DNA from: CALNXN01 sp942490645
Lineage (GTDB): Bacteria; Pseudomonadota; Alphaproteobacteria; Rhodobacterales; Rhodobacteraceae
Assembly (NCBI GenBank): GCA_942490645.1
Contig: CALNXN010000010.1
Span: 248,001-312,000, forward strand
Reading direction: 5' to 3'
Length of the DNA stretch: 64,000 bases
In this document: one piece after another, positions 15,257-23,851 of the stretch
How the letters are laid out: the number at the start of each line of letters is the position of its first letter
Numbering within the stretch: the first letter of the stretch is position 1
Position numbers and translations under genes: made by a program
Notes under the pieces: generated by a model
What the model saw: the letters and a program-made list of their open reading frames with translations, nothing else
Told to the model about the DNA's origin: nothing
Database searches by the model: none

Positions 15257-17554
15257 TCAGTGAAGCTGACGGTGCACGGTATCCGTAAGGTCACTGAGCG
15301 AAAACGGCTTGGGCAGAAACACCGAATTTGGAATTTTCATCTGGGTTTCACTGAAGCTGTCTTCGGCATATCCTGAAACAAACACAACACGTACGCCCGG
15401 ACGGTCCTTGAGTGCCTCTCGTACCCAGCTGGGGCCATCCATGCCGGGCATTACGACGTCCGTCACGAAAACATCAATGTTGAGCTTATCGTCTTCCAGC
15501 GTTTTGAGCGCCGCCTCTGCGGAATCCGCTTCAAGCACCGTGTAGCCCCGCAGTCGAAGCGCGCGGCTGGCAAAGGCGCGCACCGGCGCTTCATCTTCTA
15601 CCAGCAGGATCACTCCATCGCCGTGTTTTGCGACTTGCTTTGTTTCAGCCGGTCGTGTGTCCACAACCTCGGCTTCCGTCACTTCGAGTACGGGGAAATA
15701 CAGCGTGAATGATGTTCCGGCGCCGACCGTGCTGTCGACAAAGATGTATCCCCCGGTTTGTTTCACGATACCGTAGGCGGTGGACAGACCCAGCCCCGTA
15801 CCCTCGCCTGTCCGTTTGGTGGTAAAAAACGGCTCAAACACTTTTTGTAGTTTGTCGGGTTGAATGCCGACGCCTTCGTCGATCACCTGAACCGTCACAT
15901 ATTGCCCCGGAGGCACATTGACCCGGTCTCTTTCCAGAGGCTCGGTAAGTGTGGCGCATTCGGTGACGATCTTGATCTCGCCACCTTTAGGCATTGCGTC
16001 CCGCGCATTGACCACAAGATTCATCAAGACCTGCTCCAGTTGACGTTTGTCCGCCCGGATGGGTTTGAGCACAGGGTCATGGCTCAGCGTCAGCGTCACC
16101 TTTTCGCCAACCAACCTGTTAAGCAAATGCGTCAGATCGGACAGAGTGTCGCGCATGTTGACCGTCTCTGGGCGGAGGGTCTGCTTGCGCGAAAAGGCCA
16201 GCAATTGCCCGACCAAAGCGGCGGCGCGGTTGGCGTTCTGATTGATTTGAACCAGATCGCTGAAATCCGGATCGCCCTGATCGTGGCGCAACAACAGTAG
16301 GTCGCAATGACCTGATATTGCGGTCAACAGGTTGTTGAAATCATGCGCAACGCCGCCCGCAAGCTGACCGATAGCTTGCATCTTCTGGCTTTGCACAAAT
16401 TGGGCTTCGAGCGATTTGAGTTCTGTCGCATCGTGCAAAACCGCAATAAGCGCGGGTTGGCCGTTATCTGTCACCCGGTTCAATGTGACCTGTACGAAGA
16501 CTTCCTTGTCCGTGCGTTTGAGACGCAAGAATTCTGTCGGCTGGACAGACCGCCCAGTGACCGTTTCGCCGAGCCAATCCGTGATCGAGCGACCAAGCCC
16601 TTCCATCAAATCAGACAGGGTTGATGTTTCGCCCAAGGACACACCGATCAAGTTGGCCGCCATCCGATTGTAAGCAATCACGGCCCCGTCCGGGGCGATC
16701 TTGAGCAATGGAACCGGAAGGTCTTGGAAAACATTCCACCCCTGTTCGGCAGCCATCTCCGGACCGGGTTCCAGCAAATAAAGCGCCCGTCGACCCGCGC
16801 CCATCTCCACTTCAGCCACAAGCACGGATACCGGCCCTTCAGCGCCTGAAATATCGCAGATCGTGCCCGACACAACGGGCATATGTGTGAACAACCGATC
16901 GAGTGTTTTGACCCGCCCCCCCACAAGCGCACGCGCGGCGTCATTCATCGACAAAACCGCTCCCGTACGCCCGATCATGACTGTAGGCAATTGCGGCCCT
17001 TCAGCGGGTTGTGCTGCACTCGCCACGTTTTCCAGTCGCCACAGATACCCTGCCCCAGAGATGGAATGCACGGATAGACGCATGTGTCCTTTGCGGGTGA
17101 TCATGTCTTCGCGCGCGGAGCCTTCGAGTTCGGCGCGCGTTTGCAAGCGGTAAACCATCCCGCTGGGATTGCTGAAACTTGTGCGCAACGTGGCCGTCAC
17201 GGTGTCTTCGAGGTCGCTGCCGAACCGCTGTTCCGCTGCGGCGTTGACGGAAAGGATCATACCATCCGCATGTGCCAGAATGCTGGGCGAGGCGTCTTGA
17301 GCGATGAATTCGCCAATGGTGCCAAGCGCACGGGCACGGCGACGCGATTGCCGGCTGGTCAGGACGAAAAACAACGCAGTCAGCAGCAGAACGGACAGCG
17401 CCGCCGCCCACAACGCCTGCTGGGCAATGTCCATCGGTGCGAGCCAACCAAGTGTTGCCAGCAAAACCGACGCGATCACCAGCGGGCCAAACCGTCCTTT
17501 CGCACGCTCGGCGACCTTGGTCAGCGCACTCGACTGCATTTGTTTTTGCAACAC
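15257..17554 (-). CDS. cckA: Hybrid sensor histidine kinase CckA (cell-cycle control)
   Basis: About 765 residues: two membrane helices (roughly residues 24-42 and 47-65), PAS-type sensor domains, a HisKA domain with the phospho-accepting His near residue 404 in GGVAHDFNNLLTAISGHCDL, an ATPase domain (NLVVNARDAMPKGG, DEGVGI, GTGLGLSTAYG) and a C-terminal receiver with the aspartate in FVTDVVMPGMDG. This architecture and the HDFNNLLTAI box mark CckA, which passes phosphate through ChpT to CtrA. In Rhodobacterales the pathway controls motility, gene transfer agents and related traits. Start: GTG at 17554 has AAGGA eight bases upstream; the ATG at 17539 has none. A perfect CtrA box lies at 17617-17631. 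Confidence 0.9.
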   Translation of the reverse strand: MLQKQMQSSALTKVAERAKGRFGPLVIASVLLATLGWLAPMDIAQQALWAAALSVLLLTALFFVLTSRQSRRRARALGTIGEFIAQDASPSILAHADGMILSVNAAAEQRFGSDLEDTVTATLRTSFSNPSGMVYRLQTRAELEGSAREDMITRKGHMRLSVHSISGAGYLWRLENVASAAQPAEGPQLPTVMIGRTGAVLSMNDAARALVGGRVKTLDRLFTHMPVVSGTICDISGAEGPVSVLVAEVEMGAGRRALYLLEPGPEMAAEQGWNVFQDLPVPLLKIAPDGAVIAYNRMAANLIGVSLGETSTLSDLMEGLGRSITDWLGETVTGRSVQPTEFLRLKRTDKEVFVQVTLNRVTDNGQPALIAVLHDATELKSLEAQFVQSQKMQAIGQLAGGVAHDFNNLLTAISGHCDLLLLRHDQGDPDFSDLVQINQNANRAAALVGQLLAFSRKQTLRPETVNMRDTLSDLTHLLNRLVGEKVTLTLSHDPVLKPIRADKRQLEQVLMNLVVNARDAMPKGGEIKIVTECATLTEPLERDRVNVPPGQYVTVQVIDEGVGIQPDKLQKVFEPFFTTKRTGEGTGLGLSTAYGIVKQTGGYIFVDSTVGAGTSFTLYFPVLEVTEAEVVDTRPAETKQVAKHGDGVILLVEDEAPVRAFASRALRLRGYTVLEADSAEAALKTLEDDKLNIDVFVTDVVMPGMDGPSWVREALKDRPGVRVVFVSGYAEDSFSETQMKIPNSVFLPKPFSLSDLTDTVHRQLH

Positions 17555-17616
17555 TAAAGGCGTCCTTGTTTGTCGGTGTTTTGTCGAATCATTCCTGTAT
17601 TTACACGTGTTTGGGG

Positions 17617-17631
17617 TTAATCCGGCCTTAA
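17617..17631. promoter_or_regulatory. CtrA box upstream of cckA
   Basis: TTAA-TCCGGCC-TTAA is an exact match to the full CtrA site TTAA-N7-TTAA. It lies 63 bp upstream of the cckA GTG start, between cckA and the RsmB-like gene, and suggests feedback from CtrA on its own upstream kinase. Confidence 0.72.
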
Positions 17632-17672
17632 CCACACCAACGAAAACTATTCTGGGTTGAGTATGGCGGGCT

Positions 17673-18833
17673 TTACACGCGCGTCAAGTGTGCCGTAAAG
17701 AAGCCATCGCCCTCAGCGCTGACATCGAAACGGGTCTCAAACATGCATGTCCAGTCTGGATGATTGGCAAGAAACGCCGCGACCCGATCTTCGTTTTCAG
17801 ATCGCAAGACAGAGCATGTGGCATAGGCCAAAACCCCATTTGGCGCAGTCAGCAGGGCACATTGGGCGAGGATCTCATCCTGCAAAGCATGCAATTCAAC
17901 AAGTCGTTCGGGCGTCAAAACCCACTTGCCGTCAGGATTACGCCGCCATGCACCGCTGCCCGAGCACGGCACATCACAAAGCACCGCATCAAACGGAGCG
18001 TGGGTCGCAGGCGCGCCCGGTTCCAGAACTGTAATCGCGACCTCAGCCCGCCCGGCACGGAACGCAAGATCTCGCATACGTGCGGGGTAGGCATCATGCG
18101 CGAACACCTGACGCGAGGCGTCCATTGCGAGTGCCAGCGATTTTCCACCGCCCCCGGCACAATAATCCAGGACCCTGCCGCTCGTTTGGAGGGCCGCGAC
18201 CACGGCTTGGGATGCGGCATCCTGAAGCTCAACAAGGCCCGTGTTATAGGCTTCTGACGTCCGGATTTTGCGCGCGCCATCGACTACGGTCAGCGCGGTG
18301 GGCGCAAGGGTGTTGGTTTGTGTTTGAACGCCATCGGCTTCCAGTCGCGCCTGTGCCTCAGCAAGCGAAAGGCGGGCCACGTTGACCCGTAAGGTGATCG
18401 GTGCGCGGTCTTGCAACGCCAAGGCAACCTTTTCGGCATCAGAACCAAGGCTGCGTTCAAATTCAGGAATGATCCAATCAGGCAGGTTCCATCGGTCAGA
18501 TTGCGTGAGCGACATGCTGTCATCTGGCCGTTCGGCGTCGGACACTGGGGAGGGCGCGTGACCCTGCCCGTTCATCAAAGCATCCACCGATGTGCCGCTG
18601 GCGTGCAAATGGCCAATCATTAGGGCGCGGCCCGTCTGTGCGCCCCCCAAAACCGCAGCCGAGCGTTTCTGACGCAACACGTCAAAAACATGGTCCCTTA
18701 CTGCGGCACGGTCTTTGGATCCGGCATACCGGCTGGTCCGTGCCCAGCGTGTCAACGCCTGTTCGGCGGGGGTTCCGGCCTGAATATGATCGAGTATTTC
18801 AATGGCTGCGGCCACGCGCGCGCCGGGTGTCAC
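17673..18833 (-). CDS. RsmB/NOL1-NOP2-sun family RNA cytosine-5 methyltransferase
   Basis: A 386-residue SAM-dependent methyltransferase that most likely makes m5C in 16S rRNA. The N-terminal part resembles the NusB-like RNA-binding region of RsmB. The catalytic part has the SAM loop VLDYCAGGGGKSLAL, the CDVPCSGSGAWRRNP motif with its helper cysteine, and the catalytic YATCSVLRSENED cysteine. Length is slightly below E. coli RsmB. It lies 49 bp downstream of guaB on the same strand with no terminator between them, so the two may share a transcript. The annotation as rsmB itself is likely but other m5C enzymes of the family cannot be excluded. Confidence 0.88.
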   Translation of the reverse strand: MTPGARVAAAIEILDHIQAGTPAEQALTRWARTSRYAGSKDRAAVRDHVFDVLRQKRSAAVLGGAQTGRALMIGHLHASGTSVDALMNGQGHAPSPVSDAERPDDSMSLTQSDRWNLPDWIIPEFERSLGSDAEKVALALQDRAPITLRVNVARLSLAEAQARLEADGVQTQTNTLAPTALTVVDGARKIRTSEAYNTGLVELQDAASQAVVAALQTSGRVLDYCAGGGGKSLALAMDASRQVFAHDAYPARMRDLAFRAGRAEVAITVLEPGAPATHAPFDAVLCDVPCSGSGAWRRNPDGKWVLTPERLVELHALQDEILAQCALLTAPNGVLAYATCSVLRSENEDRVAAFLANHPDWTCMFETRFDVSAEGDGFFTAHLTRV

Positions 18834-18882
18834 CGCGTCACCGTTAGATCAAGATCGTGCCGCAAGCCATTGGAGTATATCA

Positions 18883-20331
18883 TTATCCGATCCTGTAGTT
18901 CGGGCTTTCGCGCGTGATCTGGACGTCGTGCACATGGCTTTCCTTTAGGCCGGCACCGGTGATTTTGACGAATTTGCAGTTCTGGCGCATCTCTTCCACC
19001 GTTGCGCATCCGGTATAGCCCATCGCCGCGCGCAAACCGCCCACCAACTGATGGATCACGGCACCGGCACTGCCCTTGTAAGGCACCTGCCCCTCGATCC
19101 CTTCGGGTACCAGCTTGTCAGAGGCTGCGTCTTTTTGAAAATATCGATCCGCAGACCCGCGCGCCATCGCCCCGAGCGAGCCCATACCACGATAGCTTTT
19201 GAAGCTACGGCCTTGATACAAAATGACTTCTCCGGGGGATTCGTCCGTGCCCGCGATCATGGACCCAACCATCGCACAGGACGCGCCCGCGGCGATGGCC
19301 TTGGCAAAATCGCCCGAAAACTTGATACCGCCGTCTGCGATCACCGGCACATCACCGGCCGCCGCGGCACAATCCATAATCGCCGTCAGCTGGGGCACAC
19401 CGACGCCCGCGACCATGCGCGTGGTGCAAATGGAGCCCGGGCCGATGCCGACCTTGATGGCATCCGCACCTGCATCGATCAAAGCGCGCGTGGCCTCGCC
19501 TGTGGCGACGTTGCCCGCGACGATTTGCACTTCATTGCTGAGGGATTTCGCACGGCGCACAGCGGCGGCAACCCCTTCGGAGTGGCCATGGGCCGTGTCG
19601 ATCACGATCATGTCCACCCCCGCGTCCACCAACGCCTCCGAGCGTTCGAACCCGGCATCGCCCACTGTGGTGGCCGCAGCCACGCGCAACCGGCCCAAGG
19701 CATCCTTGCAGGCCGTGGGGTTCAGAACCGCTTGTTCGGTGTCCTTGAGGGTCAAAAGCCCTGTCAGCTTGCCGTCTTTATCCGTCACCAGCAGTTTTTC
19801 GATGCGCCGGGCCTTCATCAGGCTGATCGCCTCGTCCCGGTCGGCTGGCTCGTGCAGCAGCGCAAGATTGTCCGTTGTCATCATGACCGACACCGGCGTC
19901 TTGTCATCGCTGGCAAATCGCATATCGCGATTGGTGACGATGCCGACCACACGCCCCTGCCCGTCGACCACAGGAAACCCGGTGACCCGGTAGCGTTCCT
20001 GCAACGCCTTGGCATCGGCCAGTGTTTGATCTGCACGCAGGGTGATCGGATTATAGACGATCCCGCTTTCAAACCGTTTGACGCGCCGTATTTCGCGGGC
20101 CTGCTGCTCGATATCGAGATTGCGGTGCACCACGCCAATGCCGCCGGCCTGTGCCATCGCAATCGCCATGCGCGCTTCGGTCACCGTATCCATTGCAGAA
20201 CTGAGCAATGGAATGTTCATCGTAATGGCCCGCGTCACACGCGTGCGGGTGTCGGCGGTGGAGGGCAGAACCGAGGACGCCCCCGGAACCAGCAGCACAT
20301 CATCAAAGGTCAGGGCCTCACGAATCTCCAT
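18883..20331 (-). CDS. guaB: Inosine-5'-monophosphate dehydrogenase
   Basis: A 482-residue enzyme that oxidises IMP to XMP with NAD+, the committed step of GMP synthesis. The barrel starts with ALTFDDVLLVPGASSVLP; a CBS pair occupies residues about 95-205 (VGIVTNRDMRF, LLVTDKDGKLTGLLTLKD); the catalytic cysteine lies in GIGPGSICTTRMVAGVGVPQ, and the flap contains YRGMGSLGAMARGSADRYFQ. The end IRGAGLKESHVHDVQI-like segment is typical. The ATG is preceded by GAGGTAC. Divergent from the agmatinase-family gene, with the RsmB-like gene downstream on the same strand. Confidence 0.97.
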   Translation of the reverse strand: MEIREALTFDDVLLVPGASSVLPSTADTRTRVTRAITMNIPLLSSAMDTVTEARMAIAMAQAGGIGVVHRNLDIEQQAREIRRVKRFESGIVYNPITLRADQTLADAKALQERYRVTGFPVVDGQGRVVGIVTNRDMRFASDDKTPVSVMMTTDNLALLHEPADRDEAISLMKARRIEKLLVTDKDGKLTGLLTLKDTEQAVLNPTACKDALGRLRVAAATTVGDAGFERSEALVDAGVDMIVIDTAHGHSEGVAAAVRRAKSLSNEVQIVAGNVATGEATRALIDAGADAIKVGIGPGSICTTRMVAGVGVPQLTAIMDCAAAAGDVPVIADGGIKFSGDFAKAIAAGASCAMVGSMIAGTDESPGEVILYQGRSFKSYRGMGSLGAMARGSADRYFQKDAASDKLVPEGIEGQVPYKGSAGAVIHQLVGGLRAAMGYTGCATVEEMRQNCKFVKITGAGLKESHVHDVQITRESPNYRIG

Positions 20332-20465
20332 TGCGTACCTCGCTTGGGGAGTTGTTCATTTGGCACTTTCCTATTTCACGGGTTGGAGCAAATGAAAAGA
20401 GCGCGTGTTGCAATTCGCCCCGTTGCGTTCAAGACCCGCGCGCGCAAAGCTAGGTGGGCAACAAA

Positions 20466-21437
20466 ATGAAGGCAAAGCACATGGCAAAACACGGGTATGA
20501 CAGCGGCAGGCTCGATCTGCCCTTTGTCGGGATTTCGACCTTTGGCAAACGCCCTTATCAGCCCGATTGGGACGCGCTGGATGCGGACGTGGCGGTGCTG
20601 GGCGCGCCTTTTGATGCTGGAACGCAGTGGCGTGCAGGCGCGCGGTTCGGTCCGCGTGGTGTGCGCGAGGCCTCGACCCTGTTCAGCTTTGGCCATGCCG
20701 GCGCCTATGACCACGAGGACGACGCCACATACCTGCCCGCAAGCGTAAACATCGTCGATATCGGTGACGCCGACATCGTCCACACCGATACCGAGGCCAG
20801 CCACGCCAATATCGAGACGGGCGTGCGCGCCATTCTCAAGGCTGGTGCCTTGCCTGTCGTGATCGGCGGCGATCACTCGATCAACATCCCCTGCATCCGT
20901 GCCTTTGACGATCAGGGCGACATTCACATCCTTCAGATCGACGCGCACCTCGATTTCGTGGACGAACGCCATGGGGTGCGCCACGGCCACGGCAACCCCA
21001 TGCGCCGCGCAGCAGAGCGCCCCTATGTCACCGGGTTGACGCAGGTGGGCATCCGCAATGTCTCCTCCACGGCCAGAGAAGGCTATGACGACGCGCGCGC
21101 CATGGGCTCAGAGATCATATCGGTGCGTCAGGCCCGCAAACTGGGCACGGACGGGGTGCTGGCGCATATTCCCGAAGGCGCGCGGCTCTACATCACCATC
21201 GACATTGATGCGTTTTGCCCCTCCATCGCGCCCGGCACGGGCACGCCCAGCCATGGCGGGTTTCTCTATTATGAAGTGCTGGAACTCATGCAGGCCGTGA
21301 CGCGAAAGCATGACGTTGTGGGCCTCGATCTGGTCGAGGTGGCCCCTGATTATGACCCAACGGGCTCCACCTCCATTCTGGCCGCACAGGTTTTGCTGAA
21401 CACCCTGGGGTTTATCTTTCACAACCGCCGCAGTTGA
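20466..21437 (+). CDS. Agmatinase/arginase-family ureohydrolase
   Basis: A 323-residue binuclear manganese enzyme. The metal ligands are present in GGDHSINIP, DAHLDFVDE and DIDAFCPSIAPGTGTPSHGG, and the entry AGARFGPRGVREAS is typical of the agmatinase branch. Agmatinase splits agmatine to putrescine and urea, but relatives act on guanidinobutyrate or other guanidino acids, and the sequence alone does not decide. The start is uncertain: GTG 20454, ATG 20466 (AGGTGG upstream) and ATG 20481 (GAAGG upstream) are all possible. It is divergent from guaB and is followed by the corrinoid activator gene after 108 bp. Confidence 0.85.
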   Translation: MKAKHMAKHGYDSGRLDLPFVGISTFGKRPYQPDWDALDADVAVLGAPFDAGTQWRAGARFGPRGVREASTLFSFGHAGAYDHEDDATYLPASVNIVDIGDADIVHTDTEASHANIETGVRAILKAGALPVVIGGDHSINIPCIRAFDDQGDIHILQIDAHLDFVDERHGVRHGHGNPMRRAAERPYVTGLTQVGIRNVSSTAREGYDDARAMGSEIISVRQARKLGTDGVLAHIPEGARLYITIDIDAFCPSIAPGTGTPSHGGFLYYEVLELMQAVTRKHDVVGLDLVEVAPDYDPTGSTSILAAQVLLNTLGFIFHNRRS

Positions 21438-21545
21438 TCGCGAAAATGACGGGTTTTCCGCATTTTATGCCGCGGTTCGGCTTTCGTTTGGGACGCACAC
21501 CGCTATTGTCGGCGCAACATCATAGACAAGGACTACAGACCGCAC

Positions 21546-23591
21546 ATGAGCACCGATCCACTGGTCGTCTTCACCCCTTCGGGAAAACGCGGACATTTCG
21601 AAAAAGGGACGCCCATCCTGACGGCGGCGCGCCAGCTTGGCGTTGATCTGGATTCTGTCTGCGGCGGGCGTGGCATTTGTTCCAAGTGTCAGATCACACC
21701 CAGCTACGGCGAGTTTTCCAAGCACGGCGTGACCGTCAAAGACGATGCCTTGTCCGAGTGGAACAGCGTCGAGCAACGCTACAAGGACAAGCGCGGGCTG
21801 ATTGACGGCCGCCGTTTGGGTTGTCAGGCAACGGTTCAGGGCGACATCGTGATTGATGTGCCGCCCGAAAGCCAAGTTCACAAACAGGTCGTCCGCAAGC
21901 GTGCCGAAGTGCGCGACATTATCCTCGACCCATCGACCAAGCTCTATTACGTCGAAGTGGCCGAGCCCGACATGCATGACCCTTCGGGCGATCTGGAGCG
22001 TCTGCGTGACGCGCTTTTCGAGCAGTGGGAATTGGAAAAGGTCGCGGCCGATCTGCATATCCTTCAGACAATGCAACCCATTTTACGCAAAGGCGATTGG
22101 AAGGTGACGGTTGCCGTGCACTTGGGCGATCAGGAAAACCCACCGCGCATCATGCACATCTGGCCGGGGTACTATGACGGCACGGTCTATGGGTTGGCGG
22201 TCGATCTGGGGTCCACAACGATTGCCGCGCACCTGTGTGATCTGCAGACCGGCGAGGTGCTCGCATCGTCAGGTGTGATGAACCCGCAGATCCGCTTTGG
22301 CGAAGACCTGATGAGCCGGGTCAGCTATTCGATGATGAACGCCAATGGTGCTGCCGAGATGACGCTGGCGGTACGCGAAGGGATGAACGCGCTCTTTACA
22401 CAAATTGCCACTGAGGCGCATATCGACAAGGGCCTGATCGTGGATGCGGTCTTTGTCTGCAATCCCGTGATGCACCATCTGTTTCTGGGCATCGATCCGT
22501 TTGAACTGGGTCAGGCGCCCTTTGCGCTGACCACCAACAACGCCCTGCGTCTGCGCGCCGATGATCTTGAGTTGAACATTCACCCCTCAGCGCGGGTGTA
22601 CTTCCTGCCGTGCATTGCGGGCCATGTCGGCGCGGACGCCGCAGCCGTCGCACTGTCAGAGGCACCCGACAAATCCGATGACCTGGTATTGATCGTCGAC
22701 GTTGGAACCAATGCCGAAATTCTGCTCGGCAATAAGGAAAAGGTGCTGGCGTGTTCCTCGCCAACCGGACCCGCGTTCGAGGGCGCGCAGATCAGTTCGG
22801 GCCAGCGTGCGGCACCGGGCGCCATTGAGCGGGTCGAGATTGACCCCGACACCAAACGCGCGCGCTTCAAGGTCATCGGATGCGATCTGTGGTCGGACGA
22901 AGACGGTTTTGACGCCGCCACCGCACAAAGCGGGATCACGGGTATTTGCGGATCGGGCATCATCGAAATGGTCGCCGAAATGCGCATGCACGGCATCGTC
23001 GACGCCCCCGGTTTGATCGGCTCTCCGGAACAGACCGGATCCGACATGGTGTTTCTCGATGGGCGCACCTATTCCTATCTGGTGCATGACGCCACGGCCA
23101 AGGGCGGCCCCAAGATCACAATCACCAACCGCGATATCCGTGAAATCCAAATGGCCAAGGCCGCGCTCTATTCCGGCGCGCGCCTCCTGATGGACAAATT
23201 CGGTGTCGACAAGGTGGATCGCGTGGTTCTGGCCGGTGCGTTTGGCGCGCATATCAGCACCAAGCACGCTATGGTTCTGGGGATGATCCCGGACGCGCCG
23301 CTCGACAAGGTCACGTCGGCGGGCAATGCGGCGGGAACAGGCGCGCGCATCGCTCTTCTTAACACCGCTGCACGGGCTGAAATCGAAGAAACCGTGCGCG
23401 CCATTCACAAGATCGAAACCGCGATCGAGCCGCGCTTTCAAGAGCATTTCGTGAATGCCTCGGCCATTCCCAACGCAGTGGAGCCGTTTCCCATTCTGGG
23501 CAGCATCGTGACGCTGCCAACGGCCACCTTCAACACGGGCGGCGGCGGCGAGGGTGGTGCAGGCGGTGGGCGGCGCAGACGCCGGGCCTGA
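21546..23591 (+). CDS. ASKHA-type corrinoid activation protein with [2Fe-2S] domain
   Basis: A 681-residue protein. Residues 1-100 are a plant-type ferredoxin domain with cysteines 39, 45, 48 and 93 (CGGRGICSKC, then LGCQATV). The rest is the DUF4445/ASKHA part, with AVDLGSTTIAAHLCDL and VDVGTNAEILLGNKEKVLACSSPTGPAFEG-type phosphate loops (read in shorter pieces) and GAFGAHIS near the end. Such proteins reactivate the Co(I) state of corrinoid methyltransferase subunits using ATP and electrons from the cluster. The usual partners, a corrinoid protein and a methyltransferase, are not in the window. The C-terminus is an odd Gly-rich then Arg-rich tail (GGGGEGGAGGGRRRRR). Confidence 0.88.
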   Translation: MSTDPLVVFTPSGKRGHFEKGTPILTAARQLGVDLDSVCGGRGICSKCQITPSYGEFSKHGVTVKDDALSEWNSVEQRYKDKRGLIDGRRLGCQATVQGDIVIDVPPESQVHKQVVRKRAEVRDIILDPSTKLYYVEVAEPDMHDPSGDLERLRDALFEQWELEKVAADLHILQTMQPILRKGDWKVTVAVHLGDQENPPRIMHIWPGYYDGTVYGLAVDLGSTTIAAHLCDLQTGEVLASSGVMNPQIRFGEDLMSRVSYSMMNANGAAEMTLAVREGMNALFTQIATEAHIDKGLIVDAVFVCNPVMHHLFLGIDPFELGQAPFALTTNNALRLRADDLELNIHPSARVYFLPCIAGHVGADAAAVALSEAPDKSDDLVLIVDVGTNAEILLGNKEKVLACSSPTGPAFEGAQISSGQRAAPGAIERVEIDPDTKRARFKVIGCDLWSDEDGFDAATAQSGITGICGSGIIEMVAEMRMHGIVDAPGLIGSPEQTGSDMVFLDGRTYSYLVHDATAKGGPKITITNRDIREIQMAKAALYSGARLLMDKFGVDKVDRVVLAGAFGAHISTKHAMVLGMIPDAPLDKVTSAGNAAGTGARIALLNTAARAEIEETVRAIHKIETAIEPRFQEHFVNASAIPNAVEPFPILGSIVTLPTATFNTGGGGEGGAGGGRRRRRA

Positions 23592-23609
23592 ACCGGTTTT
23601 TCGGCGACC

Positions 23610-23643
23610 GAGGTGATGCCCATCTGATGGTTGGCATCACCTC
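23610..23643 (+). terminator. Hairpin after the corrinoid activator gene
   Basis: A perfect 11-bp stem GAGGTGATGCC / GGCATCACCTC with a 12-base loop lies 19 bp after the stop. There is no T run behind it, so it may be a factor-assisted terminator or an mRNA-end stabiliser. Confidence 0.5.
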
Positions 23644-23687
23644 CAAGACTACCACCAGCATGCATCACGACCAGTCGTTCACGCTTG

Positions 23688-23703
23688 TGTGAACTGCGTC
23701 ACA
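23688..23703. promoter_or_regulatory. CRP-type palindrome upstream of a VPLPA-CTERM gene
   Basis: TGTGA-ACTGCG-TCACA matches the CRP consensus TGTGA-N6-TCACA exactly. It lies 149 bp before the ATG at 23852. An overlapping inverted repeat GTTCAC-N6-GTGAAC covers 23677-23694. A CRP/FNR-family regulator is the likely reader, which is inference. Confidence 0.55.
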
Positions 23704-23851
23704 TACGGGTTTTCCGATATCGCGCATGTTAATCATGCAGCGGTTCATTGGTGTGCCTGCGCTGCTCAAGTGATTTTATTTAAGTGCTTTTTTACCGGTG
23801 CATCATTTTCTCACGTTCGGGGTACCGAATTATTTTGAAGGACATACTATT

